Assembly (NCBI GenBank): GCA_030696315.1
Contig: JAUYSM010000116.1
Location: forward strand, 1 to 41,582
Length of the DNA stretch: 41,582 nucleotides
Direction: 5' to 3'
Source of the DNA: Pseudohongiella sp.
GTDB lineage: Bacteria > Pseudomonadota > Gammaproteobacteria > Pseudomonadales > Pseudohongiellaceae
Made by a program: the position numbers and the translations under genes. A model generated the notes under the pieces. The model saw nothing but the letters and a program-made list of their open reading frames with translations. It made no database searches and was not told the DNA's origin. Every line of letters begins with the position of its first letter. The stretch's first letter is position 1. Shown here piece after piece: positions 32,396-39,037 of this stretch.

Positions 32396-33058
32396 ATGCA
32401 GGTATTACTGGTTGAAGACAATACATTGCTGGCCTCGGGCATCAGTCAGGCGCTGAGGTCGGCGGGGTTTATCGTCAATCATGTCAGTCGAGGCAAAGAT
32501 GCCCTGACCGCGATCAAAACCAGTCATCCTGATATTGTGATCCTTGATTTGGGTTTACCGGACATCGATGGCATGGCTGTGTTGCGCAGCGCGCGTCAAG
32601 ACCACTTTTTGAACCCGGTGTTGATCCTGACCGCGCGCGATACCACTTTTGATAAAGTCTCAGGTCTGGACAGTGGCGCGGATGATTACCTGGCCAAACC
32701 ATTCGAGATTGATGAGCTGCTGGCGCGATTGCGTGCGCTTGAGCGTCGCTTGGGTGGCAGCAAAAGCAATGATCTTGTTATCGGGCCGGTACGTCTGGAT
32801 ACCAAGGCGATGGACATTAATGTCAACAACGAGCCCATGCTGGTGTCCCGCCGCGAGTACATGTTGCTGAAAGCTCTGATGGAAAGCCCCAACAAAGTGC
32901 AGACTCGGGACATGCTGGACAGCAAACTGTATGGCTGGGGCGAGGAAGTCAGCAGCAACGCCGTGGAAGTGCATATCCACAATCTGCGCAAAAAGTTACC
33001 GGATGGATTTATTCGCACTGTCCGTGGCGTGGGATATGTTGTCAAAAATGCGCCATAG
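32396..33058 (+). CDS. OmpR-family response regulator, PmrA/QseB subgroup
   Basis: A 220-residue regulator. The receiver domain has the phosphoacceptor Asp51 in VILDLGLPDIDG, Thr in LILTARD and Lys in YLAKPF. The OmpR winged-helix DNA-binding domain (about 125-217) ends with SSNAVEVHIHNLRKKL and FIRTVRGVGYVV. The LGLPD, LTARD and SNAVEVHIHNLRKKL elements place it with PmrA/QseB/BasR, not with PhoB. It probably binds the PmrA-type box upstream of this operon and the near-match upstream of the SIMPL gene. The kinase follows after 39 nt. Confidence 0.9.
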   Translation: MQVLLVEDNTLLASGISQALRSAGFIVNHVSRGKDALTAIKTSHPDIVILDLGLPDIDGMAVLRSARQDHFLNPVLILTARDTTFDKVSGLDSGADDYLAKPFEIDELLARLRALERRLGGSKSNDLVIGPVRLDTKAMDINVNNEPMLVSRREYMLLKALMESPNKVQTRDMLDSKLYGWGEEVSSNAVEVHIHNLRKKLPDGFIRTVRGVGYVVKNAP

Positions 33059-33097
33059 TCATTCAGTTCTCACGAGATATCGCGACGGGGATCTTCC

Positions 33098-34504
33098 ATG
33101 ATCTCTATTCGTTGGTTTCTCACCTTGACCTTGATTGCGCTGTTGGTACTGGTGAGCTTTTTGTCCTCCTTGCGGGGATACCGTGAAAGTATGGCTGAGG
33201 CCGAAACCCTGTTTGATCTGCAGCTGCTTGAGCATGTGAAGTTGCTAGGACTGCTTAACCCGGCGAGTTTTTTGTTTGGCAATACGCTGGTGATTGCTGA
33301 CAGTGTCATCACAACGCCTGCCGAGCTGGAGTTAAGTCTGCAATTGCTGGTGGTCTATCAGATTTTTGATCGTGAAGAGAAGCTGGTGATACGGTCTGAA
33401 AATTCGCCCACTGAAAATATGGCTGCGTTTGAACCCGGTTATCAGCACGCTGAGTTTAATGGCTACAGTTGGCGGGCGCTGGTCGCACAGGACCCGTTGG
33501 ATGGCCACTGGATTATGGCTGCTCAGCGCAATGATGTGCGCTACCGGCTGGCGGAAGCGGTGACCTTGCAAGCGGTTTTGCCAGGCGTGATCGGTGTGCC
33601 GATCGCAGGTTTGCTGATCTGGTGGATAGTAGGATTGGGTTTGCGTCCAATTCAAACGCTGGCTGCCAGTGTCAGGGCGCGCGAAGCTGGTGATCTCAAC
33701 GTGGTTGAATTGGACGACATTCCAAAGGAATTGACCCCATTGACGCAGTCAACCAATGATTTGTTGACCCGGCTGGCGATGGCGTTTGATCGCGAGAAAC
33801 GCTTTGCGGCTGATGCCGCACATGAGTTGAGAACTCCGATCAGTGTTCTGAAAGTTCAATTACACAATCTGCTCCACGACTTACAATCACGTCAGCTGCC
33901 AGATGCGGCAGTGCAAACAACGCGGCAATCATTGCAGGAGCTTGGTCAGGGAATCGACAGCCTTGCGCATCTGATTGAACAGATACTGGTGCTGAATCGC
34001 ACAACGCCTGATCAATATATGCGCCAGTTTACGCGGATAAATCTGCTGGCACTGGTTCAGGACGTGGTCAGTAATGAGTTTGAACAGATTCTGGCCAGAG
34101 ATCAGATTTTTTCACTGGATGGCTTGCCTGCTTTTGTTTCAGGCGATGACACGGCCTTGCGATCATTGATTCAGAACCTGCTGGTTAATGCCTCGAAATA
34201 TACGCCGCTTGGAGGTCAGATTACGATCACTATCCTGCAAGAGCACAACAAGGTGTTACTAAAGCTGGAAGATTCTGGACCGGGAATACCAGAGCAGCAA
34301 TACGCACAGGTGTTTGATCGGTTTTACAGGCTGCCCGATGCCCATCACGATGCCTCTGTCACCGGGTCCGGCTTGGGCCTTGCCATCGTGAAACATATTG
34401 CAAGCATGCATCAGGCCGATATTCAGCTTTCTCGCTCACAAAACCTGGGCGGTTTGTGTGTCACCGTTATTTTTCAGGCGTATCAACAGGATAATCCAGC
34501 ATGA
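33098..34504 (+). CDS. Sensor histidine kinase, PmrB/QseC-like
   Basis: A 468-residue kinase: transmembrane helix 1 (about 5-24), periplasmic sensor (about 25-165), transmembrane helix 2 (about 168-190) and HAMP. HisKA has His242 in FAADAAHELRTPISVL, the N-box is QNLLVNASKYTP, and G-boxes are LEDSGPGIPE and GSGLGLAIVKHIA. The periplasmic part contains several clustered acidic residues (DREEKL, ENSPTENMAAFEPG), compatible with cation sensing as in PmrB, though the exact ExxE motif is not evident. It is the cognate partner of the preceding regulator and overlaps the cupredoxin gene by 4 nt. Confidence 0.9.
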   Translation: MISIRWFLTLTLIALLVLVSFLSSLRGYRESMAEAETLFDLQLLEHVKLLGLLNPASFLFGNTLVIADSVITTPAELELSLQLLVVYQIFDREEKLVIRSENSPTENMAAFEPGYQHAEFNGYSWRALVAQDPLDGHWIMAAQRNDVRYRLAEAVTLQAVLPGVIGVPIAGLLIWWIVGLGLRPIQTLAASVRAREAGDLNVVELDDIPKELTPLTQSTNDLLTRLAMAFDREKRFAADAAHELRTPISVLKVQLHNLLHDLQSRQLPDAAVQTTRQSLQELGQGIDSLAHLIEQILVLNRTTPDQYMRQFTRINLLALVQDVVSNEFEQILARDQIFSLDGLPAFVSGDDTALRSLIQNLLVNASKYTPLGGQITITILQEHNKVLLKLEDSGPGIPEQQYAQVFDRFYRLPDAHHDASVTGSGLGLAIVKHIASMHQADIQLSRSQNLGGLCVTVIFQAYQQDNPA

Positions 34505-34875
34505 CAAAGCCTCTTTTTAATTTAGCGACACCTGTGTTACGGCTATTACTGCTGCTCAGTATGGGTAGTTTCTGGATGGCGGCGGAGTCGGCAGAACCCT
34601 TGGTTTTCACGCTTCGCATCAAAGATCATTTGTTTATTCCCGCAGAGCTGCTGGTGCCTGCCAACACACGGTTTCGTTTGAGAATTGTGAACGAAGATGC
34701 AACCGCGGAAGAGTTCGAAAGCGCCTCTCTGAATCGGGAAAAAGTCATCATGGGACGCAGTGAAGGCATCATTCATTTAGGCCCGTTGGCACCGGGCGAA
34801 TACAGTTTTTTTGGCGAGTTCAATCCTCGTACTGCGCTTGGTCGTCTGATTGTTAATGAGACAGATCATGATTGA
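34501..34875 (+). CDS. Exported cupredoxin-fold protein lacking copper ligands
   Basis: A 124-residue exported protein with a signal peptide ending near AAESA. The mature part matches the cupredoxin-like family found beside FTR1 permeases: IKDHLFIPAELLVPANTRFRLRIVNEDATAEEFES, then LAPGEYSFFGEFNPRTALGRLIV. The positions of the type 1 copper His, Cys, His and Met are occupied by Glu, Gly, Asn and Ala, so it is not a blue copper protein. Its acidic loops might deliver Fe(II) or Fe(III) to the permease. ATGA overlap with the kinase and 8-nt overlap with the permease gene show tight coupling. Confidence 0.8.
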   Translation: MTKPLFNLATPVLRLLLLLSMGSFWMAAESAEPLVFTLRIKDHLFIPAELLVPANTRFRLRIVNEDATAEEFESASLNREKVIMGRSEGIIHLGPLAPGEYSFFGEFNPRTALGRLIVNETDHD

Positions 34876-35668
34876 TGCGGTAGTGATTGTCTTGCGTGAA
34901 GTGCTGGAGGCCATGCTGGTCTGCTGCGTATTGCTTGCCTCGTCTTATGCGCTGGGTGCAAAACGCATCTGGCTGTTACCGGTCACGTTATTCGCCGTCG
35001 GCGGCGCCTTGTTGTACGCCACCAATCTGACAGCCTTGACGGATTTATTTGATGGTCGCGGCCAGGAATTGACCAATGTTTTATTGTTGATGTTGACTGG
35101 TGCCAGTCTGCTGTTTTATCTGGCGCAACTGCCAGGTGTTATCACACAGAAAACCAGCGGCGTCACGCCAGCACTTTACGCGTCGTTGATTGTTGCATCC
35201 GCAGCGGCGATGGTTCGTGAGTTGGCCGAGATATTTATCTATATTTTTTCCTACGGCATCGCGTCCGGGCAAACGGCCCCGGTTGTATCCGGCGCAGTAA
35301 TTGGTGCGGGCGTCGGCGTCAGTCTTGGTATTTTTATTTTTTTTGGTTTGTTGTGGCTTGGAAAAAGACGTTGTCTGCAGGTGTCAGCGGTATTGCTCAG
35401 TTTGATTGGTGCCGGGATGATGTCGCAAGCCACCCGCTTTTTGGTGCAATCCGGTTTTCTGCCAGGGGAACACATCGTCTGGGACAGCAGTTGGTTGATC
35501 TCTGAGTCGTCATTAACGGGTGAATTACTGCATGCCTTGCTGGGGTATGACGCGACGCCGGGCATTGAACAGCTGGCGGTTTACTTTGCAAGTTTGTTGA
35601 TAGCGATCTTGCTGCTACGCAAGCTGTCGGTTAACCAAAGCCTGGATGTGGATTCCCTGCGCCACTAA
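34868..35668 (+). CDS. FTR1-family iron permease
   Basis: A 266-residue inner-membrane protein with about seven transmembrane helices. Two REXXE iron-translocation motifs are visible: REVLE (10-14) in helix 1 and RELAE (117-121) in helix 4. Glu pairs in such motifs bind Fe3+ in Ftr1/EfeU permeases. It differs from EfeU operons because no EfeO/EfeB are present and the partner is the ligand-less cupredoxin. The chosen ATG (MIDAVVIVLRE) overlaps the cupredoxin stop; the earlier in-frame ATG is less likely. Its 3' end overlaps the convergent pxpA by 54 bp. Confidence 0.88.
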   Translation: MIDAVVIVLREVLEAMLVCCVLLASSYALGAKRIWLLPVTLFAVGGALLYATNLTALTDLFDGRGQELTNVLLLMLTGASLLFYLAQLPGVITQKTSGVTPALYASLIVASAAAMVRELAEIFIYIFSYGIASGQTAPVVSGAVIGAGVGVSLGIFIFFGLLWLGKRRCLQVSAVLLSLIGAGMMSQATRFLVQSGFLPGEHIVWDSSWLISESSLTGELLHALLGYDATPGIEQLAVYFASLLIAILLLRKLSVNQSLDVDSLRH

Positions 35669-36376
35669 CGCCGTCTGCAGAGCCCGTGCAAACCTTAGCG
35701 CGTGTGATGAGTCTCCATGTATACACAGCGTATCGGCATTGATGCTGATCAGGTGCCCATCTATCGTTTTGATCGGGGAGCCATGGATAAATGCCAATCC
35801 TTGATTAAGCGCTTCCTGCGAATCGTCAATCAAAGCGAGTGGATGTGAGCGCGGGACCAATGTGCCATCGGCCTGATAACGGCGGTCAACAAAGGCTTCA
35901 GAAGCCACGGTGAGACCCGCATCTTTACCGGCCTGAATGAGTGCGCCATCCGCCAATCCCACCAGGACTAGTGAGGGATCAAAGTCTTTAACGCACCGCG
36001 CGACCTGCTCTGCCAGATGCACATCACGTGCTGCATCGTTATACAAGGCGCCATGTGGTTTCACATGTTGCAGTGCTCCGCCGAGATTATTCACTTGTTG
36101 TTCAAGCCACTGCAGCTGCGACATCAATGCGTCACGCAATTGTCCCGCTGACAAGCTCATGGTGCGCCTGCCCCAATGTTCTCTGTCAGGGTATGAGGGG
36201 TGTGCGCCGATCACCACGCCGCGTTCAATCGCCCACGTGATTGCCTGCTGAATGTCGTGTTCGGAACCTGCATGCGCCCCGCAACTGATATTGGCGGAAC
36301 TGACCAGTGTCAGCAGTTGCTGGTCAAAATCGCCGCCTTCGCCCAGGTCTGCATTTAAATCGATACCTGTGTTCAT
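35615..36376 (-). CDS. pxpA: 5-oxoprolinase subunit A (LamB/YcsF family)
   Basis: A 253-residue cytoplasmic protein starting GIDLNADLGEGGDFDQQLLTLVSSANISCGAHAGSEHDIQQAI, the unmistakable LamB/YcsF N-terminus. It continues with GAHPSYPDREHWGRR, HVKPHGALYNDA, ASEAFVDRRYQADGTLVPRSHP and SINADTLCIHGDS. With PxpB and PxpC it forms the prokaryotic ATP-dependent 5-oxoprolinase that converts pyroglutamate to glutamate. It is the last gene of pxpBCA, overlapping pxpC by 4 nt, and its 3' end overlaps the iron permease gene on the other strand. Confidence 0.95.
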   Translation of the reverse strand: MNTGIDLNADLGEGGDFDQQLLTLVSSANISCGAHAGSEHDIQQAITWAIERGVVIGAHPSYPDREHWGRRTMSLSAGQLRDALMSQLQWLEQQVNNLGGALQHVKPHGALYNDAARDVHLAEQVARCVKDFDPSLVLVGLADGALIQAGKDAGLTVASEAFVDRRYQADGTLVPRSHPLALIDDSQEALNQGLAFIHGSPIKTIDGHLISINADTLCIHGDSSHALRFARALQTALVAQGIHIQALVNRQLA

Positions 36377-37359
36377 GCGGGTGACCGACGTAAGCGCAGC
36401 GCATCACGCAGGCGATCCATCTGTTGTTGTTGATGCCGGGCCAGGCCATGGGCTTCGGCAAGACTGACTTCGGCAAAGCGCACCCGGGTGCCGTTGGTCA
36501 TGTAAGCAAGTTGCCACAGATCAGTACTGATGATGCTGGCAATGGCAGGATAGCCTCCGGTTGTCTGTGCATCCGCGGCCAATAGAATGGGCTGGCCATC
36601 GGGTGGAACTTGAATGAGTCCTGGCAGTACACCTATTGACAGCAGCCGTGTTGAGGGCTTGTCACTCGATTCATTCAGCTGCAGGCTGTCACCCTGCAGT
36701 CTCAGCCCCATGCGATTGGATTGTGCCGTGACCATCCAGCTCTTTTCAAACAAGGCGTGGCGTGAGTGTTGATCAAATTTCGTAAAATCAGGTCCCGTCA
36801 ACACACGCAGTTTATGGTTCCAGCTGTGCTGACGAACGCCGGTTTTAAGATGTATGGGTGTGTGTGACGCTTGACCAATGGGAATCTTGTCGCCGGCACG
36901 TAGCGCTTGTCCATTCAGGCCGCCAAAACTACTCATCAGATCTGTACTGCGGGAACCCAGGACAACAGGAACGTCGCACCCACCACGGACCATCAGCAAG
37001 GCACGTTGTCCCGGCGTTTTTGCAGCATGCAGCCGCAAACATTCACCCGCAGCCAGTTGATAGACAAATCCGGTCAGCAATCCCTGCAATCGCGTGTTTT
37101 TGTGATCCTGGTCCAGAATACTGGCCTGCATGTCCGCACCCATCAACACAATCGCACTGTCTTGCAAGAATCTGAGCAGCACAGGTGCACTGGTAATTTC
37201 CAGGCCCGCGGCATGCTCATCATTGCCCAGCAACAGGTTGCCCTGACGCAAAGCCAGTTCGTCCATCATGCCGCAGCGTGGCACCCCAAGATGTCGCCAT
37301 CCTGGACGGCCCGTATCCTGTATCGTCAACAAGGGTGAGCTCAGCAGCACTTCAATCAT
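36373..37359 (-). CDS. pxpC: 5-oxoprolinase subunit C (KipA-like)
   Basis: A 328-residue protein of the biotin-dependent carboxyltransferase/KipA family: LLTIQDTGRPGWRHLGVPRCGMMDELALRQGNLLLGN near the N-terminus, MVRGGCDVPVVLGSRSTDLMSSFGGLNG in the middle, and QSNRMGLRLQGDSL and QVPPDGQPILLAADAQTTGGYPAIASI later. It joins PxpB in the catalytic complex of 5-oxoprolinase. It overlaps pxpB and pxpA by 4 nt each. In some species KipA/KipI influence sporulation kinases, which is irrelevant here. Confidence 0.94.
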   Translation of the reverse strand: MIEVLLSSPLLTIQDTGRPGWRHLGVPRCGMMDELALRQGNLLLGNDEHAAGLEITSAPVLLRFLQDSAIVLMGADMQASILDQDHKNTRLQGLLTGFVYQLAAGECLRLHAAKTPGQRALLMVRGGCDVPVVLGSRSTDLMSSFGGLNGQALRAGDKIPIGQASHTPIHLKTGVRQHSWNHKLRVLTGPDFTKFDQHSRHALFEKSWMVTAQSNRMGLRLQGDSLQLNESSDKPSTRLLSIGVLPGLIQVPPDGQPILLAADAQTTGGYPAIASIISTDLWQLAYMTNGTRVRFAEVSLAEAHGLARHQQQQMDRLRDALRLRRSPA

Positions 37360-38039
37360 GACTGATGTTCCGTTACAGCGACAAATTTGACTGTGTCACC
37401 GGGTTGCAGCAGGCAAGGCTGTTCGGCACGCGGATCAAACAAAGTTAATGAGGTGCGTCCAATAATATGCCAGCCGCCGGGTGATTCCGATGGGTAGATG
37501 CCGGTGTTGCTGCCACCAATTGCGACTGACCCTGCCGGAACCCGTGCGGATGGCGTGTCTTTGCGTTTGAGATGTAACGCAGGATCCAGTCCGCCCAGAT
37601 AGGCAAATCCCGGCATAAAACCCAGGCTTTGCACAAAGTAGGTGCCTTGTGCGTGCTGCGCGGCAAAACGCTGACTGTCCATGCCACACATCAAGGCGGC
37701 CTGCTCCAGGTCAGGTCCGAACTCCCCGCCGTAAATGACAGGGATGCTGACAACATTTGTATCGATAGTTTTTTGTGCGCTGGCGCGCCATAAGGTTTCT
37801 GCATGTCTGAGCAGGCGACGGGCGGTACGTCCATCGTGTAACACCAACAGCAGGCTGCCAGGAGCTGTTACTATGTCGCACAACAGTGGGCCGGTATGTG
37901 AGTGGTCGCGCAGCAATCGGGCGAGCTGGCATAAGCGTTGTTGAAATACAGGGTCGATGACCAGACAGTCGGACGCGACAAACTCCAGCAGTATGCCGTG
38001 TTCGCTTACAAAGCTGATGGCCGGATCCGGTATGCTCAT
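37356..38039 (-). CDS. pxpB: 5-oxoprolinase subunit B (KipI-like)
   Basis: A 227-residue protein of the carboxyltransferase domain subdomain C/D (KipI/Ahs1) family: FVSEHGILLEFV, VSIPVIYGGEFGPDLEQAALMCGMDS, FMPGFAYLGGLDPALHLKRKDTPSARVPAGSVAIGGSNTGIYPSESPGGWHIIGRT. It is the first gene of pxpBCA; an AAGAG-containing region precedes the ATG. Its upstream region is shared with the divergent SIMPL gene and contains the PmrA-like palindrome, so both could be regulated together. Confidence 0.94.
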   Translation of the reverse strand: MSIPDPAISFVSEHGILLEFVASDCLVIDPVFQQRLCQLARLLRDHSHTGPLLCDIVTAPGSLLLVLHDGRTARRLLRHAETLWRASAQKTIDTNVVSIPVIYGGEFGPDLEQAALMCGMDSQRFAAQHAQGTYFVQSLGFMPGFAYLGGLDPALHLKRKDTPSARVPAGSVAIGGSNTGIYPSESPGGWHIIGRTSLTLFDPRAEQPCLLQPGDTVKFVAVTEHQS

Positions 38040-38070
38040 CGAATGCTCTTTCGGGTGATTCTGTCGGTCG

Positions 38071-38087
38071 GTTAAGCTGAGCTTAAT
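38071..38087. promoter_or_regulatory. Second PmrA-like box/palindrome in the pxpB-SIMPL intergenic region
   Basis: GTTAAGCTGAGCTTAAT has the HTTAAK-N5-HTTAAK layout with one mismatch (G at the first position) and contains the perfect palindrome TTAAGCTGAGCTTAA (38072-38086). It lies 32 bp upstream of the pxpB ATG and 62 bp upstream of the SIMPL ATG. Confidence 0.45.
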
Positions 38088-38149
38088 GCTGGCAGCGTTA
38101 TGGTTCTGACAAGAGTAACCTTTTTATGCACAACAAGCAGGAGGCGCTT

Positions 38150-38935
38150 ATGCGTCAGTCAACAAAAAACCATCCTTCAACAACAATGCGTCCGATAACA
38201 AAATTTTTGACAGCAACTTCACTGATCTGTTCCACCTCGTTGTTGTTTATGACGGGGCAGGTGTTTGCGCAAACAGGATCATGGGTGCCAAGTCTGTTAC
38301 CAGAAGGCCAGACTTTAATCAGTCTGACAGTCACCGAGCGCATACGCGTCGGGCAGGATACACTCAGTGCGGATCTTCGTATTGAAGTGGATGACCGCGA
38401 TGCGGCAGTTGTCCAGAATCAGATCAATCGCGCGATGGCGGATGCCTTGGCGATCACACGCGATGTGGATGGCATCAAAGTCAGCACCGGTTATTACGGT
38501 GTTTACCAGTACAACCGCAATCCATCCGGAAACCGGGCTGATGAAATGTGGCGGGGAAACCAGAGTATAACGCTCGAGAGCCGCGATTCAGCGCTGTTGC
38601 TTGAACTTGCAGGGCGTTTGCAGGGCATGGGTTTTTTGATGAATCAACTCTCGTACAGCCTCAGCACTGAGCGTGCCGATGAGGTGCGTGACAGCCTGAT
38701 GGAATCGGCATTGCAGCGTGCTCAGCAAAAGGCGGAACGCGCGGCCAAGGCACTGGGTAAATCAGATGTCGACATCGCCTCTGTTGATATTGACTCGCAA
38801 TCTGGTGCCTACGCGCAACCCATGATGATGCGCGCACTGGCTGCCGACTCTTCGATGGAAATGGCTGCACCCAGCGCTGATGCCGGTGAAACCGAAGTGA
38901 CCTTGACCGTGCGTGTGCAGGCGGTTGCCAAATAA
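38150..38935 (+). CDS. SIMPL-domain (DUF541) exported protein
   Basis: A 261-residue exported protein; AGGAGG lies 5 nt before the chosen ATG (an in-frame ATG 24 nt earlier has no such site). The signal peptide region is ITKFLTATSLICSTSLLFMTGQVFAQ. The body matches the SIMPL/DUF541 fold: ISLTVTERIRVGQDTLSADLRIEV, VSTGYYGVYQYNRN, LQGMGFLMNQLSYSLSTERADEVRDSLMESALQRAQQKAERAAKALGK and, at the end, EVTLTVRVQAVAK. SIMPL proteins are periplasmic, with poorly defined roles in envelope or oxidative stress. It is transcribed alone, divergent from pxpB. Confidence 0.88.
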   Translation: MRQSTKNHPSTTMRPITKFLTATSLICSTSLLFMTGQVFAQTGSWVPSLLPEGQTLISLTVTERIRVGQDTLSADLRIEVDDRDAAVVQNQINRAMADALAITRDVDGIKVSTGYYGVYQYNRNPSGNRADEMWRGNQSITLESRDSALLLELAGRLQGMGFLMNQLSYSLSTERADEVRDSLMESALQRAQQKAERAAKALGKSDVDIASVDIDSQSGAYAQPMMMRALAADSSMEMAAPSADAGETEVTLTVRVQAVAK

Positions 38936-38963
38936 AACCCGCATAACCCGAACGACTGCTCTT

Positions 38964-38979
38964 GCACCCGGTCCGGTGC
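38964..38979 (+). terminator. Weak stem after the SIMPL gene
   Basis: GCACC (38964-38968) pairs with GGTGC (38975-38979) around CGGTCC, followed by CTGTTTA. The stem is short and the T run poor, so termination here is only possible. Confidence 0.3.
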
Positions 38980-39037
38980 CTGTTTATGCTCGGTGTCTGA
39001 CGGCAACAGCCAATAAGAACATCAAGGGAGACCGGGC

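Noticed and set aside
32396-33058. PhoB, as the regulator of the Pho-like arrays
   Set aside because: The C-terminal signature is PmrA/QseB-like, and it sits in an operon with a PmrA-type box, not with phoR or pst genes.
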